Of a stretch of 64,000 bases of DNA, positions 32,604 to 42,978 are shown piece after piece. Numbering within the stretch: the stretch's first letter is position 1; the number at the start of each line of letters is the position of its first letter. Location of the stretch: positions 5,518,001-5,582,000 of the forward strand of contig OU342631.1 in the NCBI GenBank assembly GCA_910589415.1, given 5' to 3'. This DNA comes from Malachius bipustulatus (Eukaryota > Arthropoda > Insecta > Coleoptera > Melyridae). The notes beneath the pieces are model-generated. The model was given only the letters and a program-made list of their open reading frames with translations, was not told the origin of the DNA and ran no database searches. Both the position numbers and the translations under genes were made by a program.

Positions 32604-34086
32604 ATGGCTACTACAACCATGGAAAGAGTCTTGGAGGCTTCGTGGACATCATGGAGAATGGTATGTACCTATTTCATTTAGAATTATTTCATAAATTACA
32701 CTCAATCTATAATTAGATGTTCTCGATAGAGAAGCAATGTCAGGATCGGCACAGACAAATTCAAATTTCAATCGCATAATTTTTACTTTAATTAATTATT
32801 GGAATGTAATGAATGTTTTTTTATTTTAGGACACGATGCTAGAAGAGACGGTTCTGGTGGAGAATACTTCACTCCGAATTTTAGGAAAATTTCTATATAG
32901 GAAGGAAGCTTACCTTAAAACAAGTCGATTTAAGCAAAAAAATTTGCGGACCCTTCGTACAATTTTGAAAAAAACGAATTTTTAACTCGATTTTTTCATT
33001 TCATCAACAGTTTTCTCGCTCCATTATTTCCAGTTTTGTGCGTGCTAAAAGTGCTTTCACTTATCTAGTAAGATTATTAAAGGTTCCTGAACTTGTTTTA
33101 ACAGTTTCATTTCTTAAATGTGTAGGATAACTTCTAAAAATGGTTTTTAATTTTCGATGATAATTAATTAAACTGACATAACCTTTAATGAGTTGAACAA
33201 TTCACAACAAAGCCGTGAGGCAATAATCGAAATGTCAACAATGCCATTCATGGACACTTCAATAAAATATAATGTTTTGCGACGTTGTCACGTTGTTATG
33301 GTCAATAATATATTATTTTAAAATTAAAAACTCATGTTTTATGATGTGATTTTTTATAAGAGGAAATAAATCAAAATCAAAAATGTGTTTTATTTAGTTA
33401 ATTATGAATTGGTACATTATCAGTCTGAAAATATTCAAACATAACTTTAATAACCAGTCTTATGGCCCATTATCTATTTGACGGCCTCTGTGATATTATC
33501 CTTGCCCTCTCGCATGGACCATTTATAACTTTTGATGTATTTCTGAATAGAAATATTTGAAATTTTTAAATTAAAACAATAACCTTCGCAAATTATACCA
33601 AATATTTTTATTTCACAAGATGTTAGTAATAAATAATAGATATGACAACGCTGCACAACATGCTCATTCTCAGTTCTACGAATCTGTCAGTTTAGTGAAT
33701 TTAATGGAAATTGAACTGTCATTTTTGGTCAATTTTATGATACTTTAAACTCATTTTTCTCGATATTTTATGTATATTCCGCAAATTTTTTTCAAGATAT
33801 CGTCTATAATGGTCATAACTTAACGTTTTATGTAAAAATTTTCCCAAAATTCGGAGTGAGTTATACTCCACCATCCCCCACGCCCCAGGAGCAGCAACTC
33901 TTCGAGCAACTCCCAGGCTTTCGGTGGGCACCCACTTGCAAAGATGTGGCAGTCCATCAGGTCACCAAGCCAGCCAGTAAGGTCTCTCCCAAGCCTGTTT
34001 TTGGGAGTAGGTGTTTTGGTTGGTTTGCGGGAGGAACTTTTTGCGTTGCTGTTGGTGGGGTAATATTGTGGTATTGTTATCATTAA
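32604..34086 (+). CDS. Candidate host gene: small spliced tail-anchored protein
   Basis: I do not recognise the product. ATG at 32604 follows a splice acceptor (TTTTTTTGCAG, exon from 32585). Exon 32585-32660 ends at a consensus donor ATG|GTATGT, and intron 32661-32829 closes with TTTTTTTATTTTAG. Exon 32830-32856 adds nine codons (DTMLEETVL). Then there are two readings. Either a phase-0 intron 32857-33888 (G|GTGGAG to CCCCAG|GAG) joins to 33889-34086, or a 1017-bp palindromic element (32856-33872) interrupts the exon and its exact removal also keeps the frame. The last segment is near 50% G+C, unlike its flanks. It starts EQQLFEQLPGFRWAPTCKD, has a basic/proline stretch and ends in a hydrophobic CFGWFAGGTFCVAVGGVILW segment just before the TAA (34084-34086). 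That architecture predicts a cytosolic protein of about 93 residues (intron reading) anchored in a membrane by its C-terminus. AATAAA follows at 34343. Homology and transcripts are untested. Confidence 0.42.
32856..33872. mobile_element. Palindrome-ended DNA element inside the candidate gene
   Basis: The left end GGTGGAGAATACTTCACTCC and right end GGAGTGAGTTATACTCCACC are inverted partners for about 40 bp, continuing with GAATTTTAGGAAAATTT against AAATTTTCCCAAAATTC. A weaker AAAAAAATTTGCGGA match lies further in. No target duplication is visible. The interior has a 60-codon minus frame (33474-33656) that I cannot place. The ends differ from the TACAGGGTG class. Confidence 0.7.
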
Positions 34087-34342
34087 ATATTTTTTAAGAG
34101 TAACAACTGAGTAAGGAGGCCACTCGTTCTTCTCGGTCCCTACTAAGGATAGGGGGCGAGCAGGATGAGTGGTTGGGTGGTGGAAGAACTCATAAGGTAG
34201 GGTCTGTTTAAGGATACCATAAACAGGCCCTGGCTTATGGGTGGGCCTTATTAACCATTATTACCATTCAGTACCATTGCGGTTTTTTTTTCAGGAACTT
34301 ATACTTACAGGAACTAACTTTTATACTTTTAAACAAATTTTT

Positions 34343-34348
34343 AATAAA
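34343..34348 (+). terminator. Possible polyadenylation signal AATAAA
   Basis: AATAAA lies 257 bases after the stop of the candidate gene and before the next element at 34439. In AT-rich DNA such a hexamer is common, so this is only positional support. Confidence 0.25.
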
Positions 34349-34438
34349 CTTTTATGTATCAATTGAGTTTTATTTATCCTTAGCTTTTCATTACAGGATT
34401 GAAATTTTCTCTTGCTTTATATTATTCAGTTTGCTTTA

Positions 34439-35190
34439 TACAGGGTGTCCCAAGATTTCTTTATCAAGGGATATCTGGGTTATTTCAAAAAATAAACAAA
34501 TGAAATTCAGGAAATTTCAACCATACCCCTAAGGCTTTGCAGCTGCACCCTCAATGCCCCTTTACGCCTTTCCACCCCTAAGTAATCATCCCCTACTTTT
34601 TTTTTTCAAATGACACCCCCATATTTTTTTTGCTCGGCAGGATTGTTGACTTCTTTCTGAATATGAATTTCATACGATTTTTTAAATCGAGACATATCTA
34701 GCACGCCGAAAATAACATAATATAACAAACGAGGGTTGTCAAGGAATAACAATTAACATTTAATATGACATTAAAATCACAGAAGCAATTATTATTATTA
34801 ACGCCTATATCGAGTAACACCGGTATTACTAGTTAAGGTGGTTGGAGGAAACATTAACACAAAAAACAAGCAATTGCAACTCCTTGACAACCCTCGTTTG
34901 TTTTGATATTATATTGTTTTCGGCGTGCTAGATATGTCTCGATTTGAAAAAATCGTATGAGAATGTATTCAGAAAGAAGTCAACAATCCTGCCGATCAAA
35001 AAAAATATGGGGGTGTCATTTGAAAAAAAAAAGTAGGGGATGATTACTTAGGGGTGGAAAGGCGTAAAGGGGCATTGAGGGTACAGCTGCAAAGCCTTAG
35101 GGGTATGGTTGAAATTTCCTGAATTTCATTTGTTTATTTTTTGAAATAACGCGGATATCCCTTGATAAAGAAATCTTGGGACACCCTGTA
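34439..35190. mobile_element. Palindromic MITE with long arms
   Basis: Ends TACAGGGTGTCCCAAGATTT and AAATCTTGGGACACCCTGTA. The arms match for over 250 bp through CCCCTAAGGCTTTGCAGCTG, GAAAGGCGTAAAGGGGCATT, TCTAGCACGCCGAAAATAA and AACGAGGGTTGTCAAGGA, with only scattered differences. No coding sequence. Confidence 0.9.
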
Positions 35191-35320
35191 TGTAGTTTTC
35201 AAAAAATTTCGAAAATTTCCTGATTTTTTACAATTAACGTCAGTAGTGACGTTTGTATTGATTCTATCATTTCAGTTCATTACTTCCAAAGAGAATTACC
35301 TAGAGAGGAGTTAATCTTTA

Positions 35321-36040
35321 CGCCGTGTCCTAGCTGCATCCGGGTAATGCGTTGCGTGCGATGCGGGGAACGCACGCAACGCAAACTCGCACGAGAAATT
35401 TTGAGTGTGTCCTAACTGAATGCGTGCGGTGCGGGCGAGAAAATGGTTTCCAATCCAACTATTTCTGGTGTAGCTTCAGATTAAATACGTTTTAATTTGG
35501 AAACCAGTAGGTTGTTGGAGCTTGAAAGACTTGAAAATCACAGAAAGGAACATGTTACTTAAGAGAAAGAAACAATAAGACGCAAGTAATCTATAGAAAT
35601 AGGTATAGATTTGATAGATAGATAAATAGAAGGTAGGTTAAATAAAAATAGGTCTACAATAGAAGTTAATAGACCTCATACTTACTTTAAAAGCCTAAAT
35701 TCGAGACATTTTCACATTCCCAGTGTACCTTGACTCTTGTTCTTGTAAAATAGATTTCTCTTATTGCACAAAATGTTTCGCTTTGGCACGAAGGCAATCG
35801 AAATTACAAAAATTTCCGGCCCGCCGCAAAAATCGCAAGATTTTGACAGATGAAAAAACTAAATATTTCAATTTAAAACACTGCGTGCGTTGCGGTGTCG
35901 TTTTATCGTACGACTTTGCGGGCAAACGCGTCTACTGAGGACACTCCCATTGCTTTGCATGTGTTTTATTTTAATCGTTCCCCGCAACGCACGCACGCAA
36001 CGCACGCAACGCAGTCCCCGGATGCAGCTAGGACGCGGCG
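35321..36040. mobile_element. DNA element with probable 10-bp target duplication (MULE-like)
   Basis: Termini CGCCGTGTCCTAGCTGCATC and GATGCAGCTAGGACGCGGCG are inverted over about 22 bp. The element is bounded exactly by TTAATCTTTA (35311-35320) and TTAATCTGTA (36041-36050), a 10-bp direct repeat with one mismatch. Duplications of 9-11 bp are usual for Mutator-like elements; a PIF/Harbinger TTA duplication is the alternative. The subterminal regions are packed with GCAACGCACGC tandem motifs. No transposase is recognisable. Confidence 0.7.
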
Positions 36041-36062
36041 TTAATCTGTAGTAAAAAATTGG

Positions 36063-36829
36063 CTAGGGAACCTGTATTGCCGACACTGACGCTTACTAGG
36101 GTAGCGCATCCTCATTCTCACAAAAAATTGGGAATGTCAAAATTAACTTTATAAACGTCAGATTTTCCATAAGCGTACAAATGTCTAAAATTACACATAA
36201 TTTGTTATTAAGGCCGCGTATTTAAAAAAAATGGTAAACTTTTGTTTACCTAAAGGTAACTTTCTTAATATTTTAAACTCATTATAGTCCTCTATTAATA
36301 CTTACCTGTTACTAGAATTTTCTGGACAAAAAATGCACCCAGCCCCATCAGCAGACAGTTATGATTGCAGAAAATATACGGAGCTTGAAGTTTGTCAGGT
36401 AGGTTTTATTATATCTTGATGACTCTTATTTTTAAGGATCCTATTGCGAGGGTCTTAGGTCTTATAGGGGTACTAGATCACACTGCCATTCGTGTGTCTA
36501 TCAAGACTATTTTTCTCAGTTACTACGTTAGATATCGAGTTAAAAATTATACCCAATACTAAAGTCTACAGCTTCGTAGATCTTATAAACCCGTAATATG
36601 ATTTTAATACATACCGAACGAGGATTCCTCGATTTCTATTCGTGTTATTATTTTGTTTCATTTTTAAAACTTCACTTTTTTCCACTACGCCTGTGAACAA
36701 ATGTGCCAAAAATATGACATCCAGCTGTTCAAACATAACCGTGCTCAGTAAACGTCAACGAGTGAATGCGCTACGTGGCGCTACCCTATAATATAGTAAC
36801 CGTTAGTGTCGGTAATGCAGGTTCCCTAG
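36063..36829. mobile_element. Non-autonomous relative of the THAP element
   Basis: Termini CTAGGGAACCTGTATTGCCG and CGGTAATGCAGGTTCCCTAG are inverted, and pairing continues through CACTGACG / CGTTAGTG and AGGGTAGCGC / GCGCTACCCT. Internal blocks match 26541-27892 on both sides of the coding deletion. A residual ATGGTAAACTTTTG marks the THAP start codon. The remaining coding sequence is deleted, so it depends on transposase from elsewhere. Confidence 0.8.
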
Positions 36830-37591
36830 TCGCAAAAATGAAAATTAATATTCAATAGGTGCATCTCTGCGGAAATTATGTGCAGCAGCTAACGATGCTG
36901 TCGATTGCTCAAAAATGTCGCATGCATTAAATGCGAATAAATTTAAATTTGTATTTTCTATAGCTTATAAATGAGTATTACGCTGATTAAATTGGCCATC
37001 GATGCTGAATTAGAATTTATCGGTCATTTAAGTATTATGAAAATAGCTTGCAGTTATCAACTACACATTTATACCATTTTCAAGTCAATATCATCCTTGA
37101 AGGCGATTTTACTGTCCTTGGTGGACCATGATCTATAAGTTTCTTGCTTTCATGGAGCTCCCACGATTCTGTTCTAGGGTACGAAATACATAATAAGTTT
37201 GATGAATTCATAGCGGATTATTTTAACTATGCAGCGTCTCCCTGCAGCAGTGGCGTTATTTTTATTTTGGCATTGTCCAATACGCTAAGTATCGGATGTT
37301 TGCGGAGCGCGCGTCCTCGTGGATTTTTTTCGCACTTTTGTGCGGCATACTAATCGTTGACAGCTCGTTTCAATAAAATGAAACCTTTCTTAAAATCATT
37401 ATTTGGAAGTGTATTTCTAGATTTTTGAATTTATTATGACTACAATTATTATTAAAAGTCATTTCCAAGCACCCAGTCTCGACTGCTTTCCTTTTAAATC
37501 GTTGAGAAATGGGCGAAATCTCATGATGATTTTCACATGAGCGATGTTAGAGAATACGTTTACATGCTGTGCTGTGTGTTGGTAGATACAA
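36830..37591. other. No gene recognised
   Basis: A 69-codon plus frame (37144-37353) is unrecognised. The tract at 37240-37350 is a little richer in G+C, but no splice pattern or homology is apparent. Confidence 0.4.
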
Positions 37592-37632
37592 TGTACTGAA
37601 GATTCCCAAACAGGACGAAACACGTGTCTACA
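37592..37632 (+). ncRNA. Hammerhead-ribozyme-like motif
   Basis: The core CTGAAGA (37596-37602) fits the CUGANGA consensus. It is followed by a stem II of TCC/GGA around an AAACA-type loop, then CGAAA. Stem III is ACAC/GTGT, with C at the expected cleavage position (GTGTC, 37628). Stem I is TGTA (37592-37595) with TACA (37629-37632). The stem II sequence CCCAAACAGGACGAAAC closely resembles classical retroelement hammerheads. One closing pair of stem II is mismatched (T opposite C), so activity is uncertain. Such motifs occur in Penelope-like elements and retrozymes. Confidence 0.5.
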
Positions 37633-37695
37633 ATTTCCGCCTCTGCTCACAGCACAACATCAATGAATGGCATGTTGTCTAACAATAGGGAATAA

Positions 37696-38339
37696 GGACA
37701 TAGGGAATTCCCATGTTAAAATAAACTATTGTAAATATTGGCTCCCCTAATTACTTTACAGTAAAATGTCAAATATAAAACTTCTTGAGGAAAAAAAGCT
37801 GTTTCTTATGCTATAATTGGATTTTAATTTTTTTCATCCGTTTTCGAGAAAATCAGGAAAAACTGAACGGTTTTTTGTAGTTTTTCAAGGTTGCTTTGCT
37901 TTTGACAGATAATGCTAATAAGATAATAACAAATCTCTAATATTTCTAAGTGAATTCCAGAGTAATATCATTCAATAAATTTTACCTTTTCTTCAATGGT
38001 GTAATAATAATTCATTTTTATAAACAAGTTATTCTTTAAAAAGTAATACTTTGCCACTTTTAAAGTTTTAATGATGAATGAATTACGTTTGAACAATCAG
38101 TTATTGACAATTTATAATTTTTATAATTATCTGTCAAAAGCAAAGCAACCTTGAAAACTACGAAAAACCATTAAGTTTTTCCTGATTTTGTCGAAAACGG
38201 ATGAACAACAAAAAAGCAATTGTAGCATAAGAAGCAGCTTTTTTTCCTTAAGAAGTTTTACCTTTGACATTTTACTGTAAAATAATTAGGGGAGCCAATA
38301 TTTACAATAGTTTTTTTAACATGGGAATTCCCTATGTCC
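37696..38339. mobile_element. Palindromic element with about 225-bp arms
   Basis: Ends GGACATAGGGAATTCCCATG and CATGGGAATTCCCTATGTCC are perfect partners. The arms continue through ATTGGCTCCCCTAATTA, TTTACAGTAAAATGTCAAA and TTGCTTTGCTTTTGACAGAT with few changes. The terminal motif differs from TACAGGGTG, so this is another family. The outer flanks give no clear target duplication. Noncoding. Confidence 0.85.
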
Positions 38340-39532
38340 AGAAATTCAAGAGACACAGTGTAGATAAATAGAACGCTTGTAGAAAAATATTTTAACATTG
38401 TCAAAATTTACCAATTTTATAGGTACAGAGCAGAAGTAACAGCGCTTTTACACAAACTTGTTCCTCTTTGTATACATATACAGTTAATATGACATTTGAA
38501 TTTGTCAACAAATCTACTGTATGTTACCTATTAGTTCTTACGTTTTTTGTTAATATTTTTCTGGTAGTCCACAAAGTAATTAAGAATGAATAAACAAGTA
38601 CTAATGACTTCGTGATTTGCCCATATGGATATCTTAATTAAAACAGAGTAGATCAAACGCGATAATAATTAGATTAAATAATATGTCACGGAAAATCCAA
38701 TAATCGTGTTTGTCATAATATCACATTAGTAATGATAGGTACAATACAAACAGCTTCTACCCTTTTTACACGACGTATTATCATATGCATGAAGGTTATA
38801 TTCTTAATTTTAAGACCTAAAAGTCCATGATGTGGACTCTCGCATTAAAAAAATTACCTCGCATTTGTTTATGAAGTAAAACACTGTTGGATTTTGATGA
38901 TAAATAAAAAACTGATGTTTTCAAATTCTCCTCTATATTGCTGGATATATTATCGATGTTAAGCAATGTTTCGCTACTTTTAAAGTAGTATCTTCAGACA
39001 TTTGTAAATAAATATTTCGCAGTGTTTCATTTTCATCGTCAATACGCAGAAATCTGACAAAGTGAGGATTGAAAAAATAAACTGTTAGATTTATTTATTA
39101 TGAATAATAATTTTGTTAATAATTTTGTCACAACGAATTAAATTTGTACTTCATCGATTAAATTGACAATAGCTTTATAATTTCAATTCTCGGAGGCTCC
39201 AATAATCAATTAAAACCACCAAAGAAGAAAAACGAAAATAATATTATAAACCAGTGTTTTTTTGGAAACGCAGAAATTATTTTTCACGTAAATAAATTGA
39301 TAGATATCTACTGGATTCTTTAGTTGTATGAACCTGGTACCTCAAAGTATGAAAATTTAAAATTTCCCTAGTGCATATGATAGTTCAAGACGTAACCATA
39401 ATTGACCAACAAACATTTTGTTTGACCGCCCTTAGATAAAAAATGACTGAAATTTTCTTGGTCCAAACAAAATAGTGTTGTTAGTTTTTGCATAAATTAT
39501 GCAGAATATGACTGAGCAACGTTTCACCACGT
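38340..39532. other. No gene recognised apart from a ribozyme-like motif
   Basis: AT-rich sequence. The only feature of note is the motif at 38955-39001. Confidence 0.4.
38955..39001 (-). ncRNA. Degenerate hammerhead-like motif
   Basis: The minus strand has CTGAAGA, then a strong stem II (CTAC...GTAG around a TTTAAAA loop), then CGAAAC. Flanking ATGT and ACAT could form stem I. Stem III is poor and no GUC cleavage triplet is present. A close relative is at 63334-63380. Confidence 0.3.
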
Positions 39533-40175
39533 TTGGTATTTGGTATTTTGGTATTGGTATTTGGTATTTAACTAAATGTGAGAGATGGTTTATGTGGTCC
39601 CAAACACTGAAGCCAGCGGGCTTATTGTATTTCTCACATTTAGATTTTCCTTGATTAGAACAGCTCCGTTCCTTTGACAAGGTTCAGCAGTCCGCTAACC
39701 AAGGTTTTTTCCGCCAGATGGCTCCCGGGACTGATTGGTCCCAGGACCGCGTAGCGCGTTCTTGCGAGTGCTGGACACTCGAATATCACATGAGAAGCTG
39801 TCTCATCTTCTTCATTGCAGAGTCTACAAACTGATTCTGCTCTGTATATCCCCAATTTATGTAGGTGTACTCTTAGGTGGCAGTGTCCTGTGAGAAGACC
39901 CACCACCGTTCTGATCTGCATTCTATTTAGTTGCAGTATCTGTCTGTCAAGGTTTTGAGAGGGCTCCTTGATCATCACCTTACCATGTTTGTTTCCTGTT
40001 ATACGGTTCCAGTGTGCTCTATGTTGGGTTCTTACCCACTGAGCCACCGTCCCGCGCACAGTGTTCCTTGGGATGCCAAACACTGGTTCGGGCCCAGTGT
40101 TGTAGTTCATCCCAGCGCCTTTCCTGGCTAGTTGATCTGCAGCCTCATTACCAGGCGTCTCACGGTGATTCACCA
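39533..40175 (-). pseudogene. LINE 3' end with RNase H tail and zinc knuckle (copy 1)
   Basis: The minus frame enters RNase H at its last motif (TPGNEAADQLARKGAG) and runs through GPEPVFGIPRNTVRGTVAQW, the linker LNRMQIRTVVGLLTGHCHLR, and a C-terminal CRLCNEEDETASHVIFECPA knuckle (C-x2-C...H...C), to a stop near 39655. This order is typical of RNase-H-bearing non-LTR elements of the I/R1-like group. The frame is open over about 165 codons. The 5' end is truncated at about 40175. The 3' tail is a (TACCAAA)n microsatellite (39533-39572). Related copies lie at 40932-41675 and 60290-61366. Confidence 0.88.
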
Positions 40176-40931
40176 CGTTTGACCATCCATTAGTATTTTT
40201 CCTCAAAATTTTTATAAAGAACCACCTCAGAATCGAAGGTGTCTCTTTAAACAAACAACAAATATCATGAAGGTTCAGAATTAAAACTCAAGCCTTAAGT
40301 TGAGCCGAAACTATGAGTCTGATAAATGATCAAATGATCACCAAAGTCGATTAAGGAGAGAACACCATGGAGTTGTATAATTCCCTATAATGCTGATTTC
40401 TCAAAATTAAAAGTTGGTTAATTCTGCAAAAGTCTTGAAGCTAAGCTTCGAATAGTGTTTGATTTCTGTTCAATTATTAATTAGTTCAAGTTGTTTAATT
40501 TTGAATTAATTCAAGCTGTCCTTGTAAAAGAACGCACCTAAGTCATAAACAAAACAATATTGTCAGTTCTATACAAGCTTTGCCAATTACCGATATCGTG
40601 TCCAATTCCTGTTCTTATTTTACGTGGTATTAAATTGTTGAGTATAGTCAAGTCTTTGATTCCATGGTCCTTCGAAGATGAAAAATACCCTACATAAAAA
40701 TTTGGTCCATGGATGGATTTTTGAATTGTTTTTATCTTCATAAAGTGAATATTCTCGGAGACGCCGTTTCTACAGATAGAGAGCCTTATCGAACTCTCTA
40801 TCGAATTTAATATTAATTATTTGCTAACAGCAAGGAAACCATAGAAACATTAATGTTCAATTTATGAGTCACATTTACACTAGAAAATTAAAAGTGTCCC
40901 AGATTTATTTGAACAGTAATATGATTAATAT
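40176..40931. other. No gene recognised
   Basis: AT-rich spacer between two LINE 3' ends. Nothing recognised. Confidence 0.45.
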
Positions 40932-41675
40932 TATTGTATTTGTATTTGTATTTGTATTTTTGAGGGTGATTAAGTCACTGCGACCTAAAAGATCTATTGT
41001 ATCTTCTCTCTACTGTGCTTCGCCTGGTGTGGAATCCCTTTAGTGAAGCACCTTCTCCAAGTCCGTTTCCTTGAGAAACTTCAGGATTTTGAGAGGATCA
41101 AGGTCGGGTAAGTTCCCTGCCTCTAGCTGGTGATGGCCCAGAACATTACTTCTTTTGAGTTCTATCGCATCGCAGTTGAGCAGCAGGTGACGTGGTGTCT
41201 CGTCTCCTTTCCTGCAGAATCTGCAGACGCCATTTTCTTCTATGCCTAACTTCCTCAGGTGTTCCTTGAGCCTGCTATGTTCCGTTAGGAATCCCGTCAG
41301 TGTTCTGAGACGTTCCTTGCTGAGGTTGAAGAGTATCTTCGAAGAGTATCTTCGACCTCTCTCGGTTAAAATTCCCGAGAAGTTCTTTGGATTGTCTCAA
41401 CCCCGAGAGGTTCCTCCAATGGGTTTCTCTCAGTTTTCTTCTTCCTTTTGGAATTCTGCTTGAAGAAAGTATCTTCGAAGCCACAGAATGGTTCTGGTCC
41501 TATGAAGGGTGTCGATGCTCCTTTTCTTGCCAATGAGTGGGCATTCTTCTTGCGCTCGAGGTGGTCTCGAGCACAAGGATTGTTTAGATTGCCGACTGTC
41601 TTGACGGGTGACAAGCCCCGCTCGGTCAGCAGTCTGTTTTGCGGTGTTGTCTTACTCACTTCCGCTCATTGTAAG
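40932..41675 (-). pseudogene. LINE 3' end, same family (copy 2)
   Basis: The minus strand shows SLARKGASTPFIGPEPFCGF (RNase H end and the GPEP linker). A frame change near the AGAGTATCTTCGA duplication (41330-41357) follows, then LRTLTGFLTEHSRLKEHLRK, the knuckle CRFCRKGDETPRHLLLNCDA, and a C-terminus ending ETDLEKVLH with TAA at 41040-41042. The 3' tail is (ACAAAT)n at about 40932-40960. It belongs to the same family as copy 1 but is diverged and frameshifted. The long plus frame through this region (41448-41852) is antisense noise. Confidence 0.88.
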
Positions 41676-42660
41676 GCCTTCCCCCTATCCGCTACCTGGG
41701 GACGCGCCCGATGGGTACTCAATCACACAGGTACAATAGGAGTGACAAATTTCTCTACGAATTTCTCTACGAAACACGAATTTCTCCAAGATTTCAATTC
41801 GAGATCTTACGAACCAGATATTCAAATGGGCCATAATATGAAAACCCAATGAACGTAAATTGTTGTCTCCATACGAACGTGAATTTTCTATTTGATTGTT
41901 TTTTTTATATTATAGGATTTTTTGCTCTTTCGTGATATTGTTTGATATTTATTAGTATGAAAACTCATATTTCAAGGCTAATTAAAATATTTCAGATGAC
42001 TAACTGTGAAGGAAAACTATTGAAAGCTTGAAAACTAAAAATTCTAAATCTTTCCAAGCATGATATTCACTTAAGATTTAATCGATGGAATAATCTGCGG
42101 TTTTGATTAGAGTTCCATATTTCCAACCACGCTCCAATGCTATAGGATATAACTTCCTATTGGAATGTGATATTCGTAGGCTATAGGTAAATGCAACGTG
42201 AACTGATGTAGAAATCCACGTAGGTGTTGTAATCGTCTGCAATGCGATATCGTATAACTTGAGCTTTATTAATTAACTACCAGCTGAGCCCTTTGGTTCA
42301 ACGTGAGCGGTCACGTGTTTAACAACGTGATTCTGCCTACTCAATTATGTAACAGCTATTTTATACCTACATTACTTGGAAGTGACAACTCAAATTCTAT
42401 ACTTGAATAGAAATAATTGGTACTCACGTGTCATTCGAAACATGAAACTGTAAAATACAATACCTCTGGAATATTCCCCAGAAATTATTGTTTACCAATA
42501 AATGCTTCAAACAAACAAGAAAATGCTTTGTCCTTTCATGAAAATGTGACTTATTTGCTTTTAAAAATTAAGTGACCGATATCCGCCTGATTAGGATTAG
42601 GGATATCGGAACTATGTCATTTTTTGGTAACATTGCTCACGTCACAATCGTGAACAAAAG
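41676..42660. other. No gene recognised
   Basis: No gene, RNA or element end was identified. Confidence 0.45.
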
Positions 42661-42978
42661 ATGACATACCACAAGAAAGGACTGAATCTGAAAACAATTT
42701 TTTCAGTTCGCCTCAATAAAAGGGCAGACGTTTATCGGTTCAAACTTCCCCGCTGTTATGGCCAAATACCAAAACAACGACACCTTCGCCGGGTCCAGAC
42801 CGACAGAGCAGCCTTTGTTCTTAAAATAATCTGGAAACGGCGAGGCAAGCCTCGTGAGGAAGCACGAGCCATGAGCACCTGTGTCACGAGCATGTTCGGA
42901 AACGGAGTTCTAAAAAAAAATTTTGCTCATCAATCGCATAAATACCAAGTCTATTTTTATGCCTTGGTTCAATTATGA
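42661..42978 (+). other. Unrecognised 105-codon open frame
   Basis: ATG at 42661 opens a basic, Arg-rich frame (RRVQTDRAAFVLKIIWKRRG...) in a tract richer in G+C than its surroundings (about 42715-42905). I do not recognise it. There is no domain, signal peptide or membrane segment, and no promoter or splice site that helps. It may be chance or a fragment of an unidentified repeat. Confidence 0.12.

Noticed and set aside
33820..34083. 87-codon minus frame opposite the candidate last exon
   Set aside because: The plus frame has splice-compatible borders, in-phase joining and a plausible membrane anchor. The minus frame runs on into the transposon end.
41448..41852. 134-codon plus frame
   Set aside because: It is antisense to a LINE RNase-H region that reads correctly on the minus strand.
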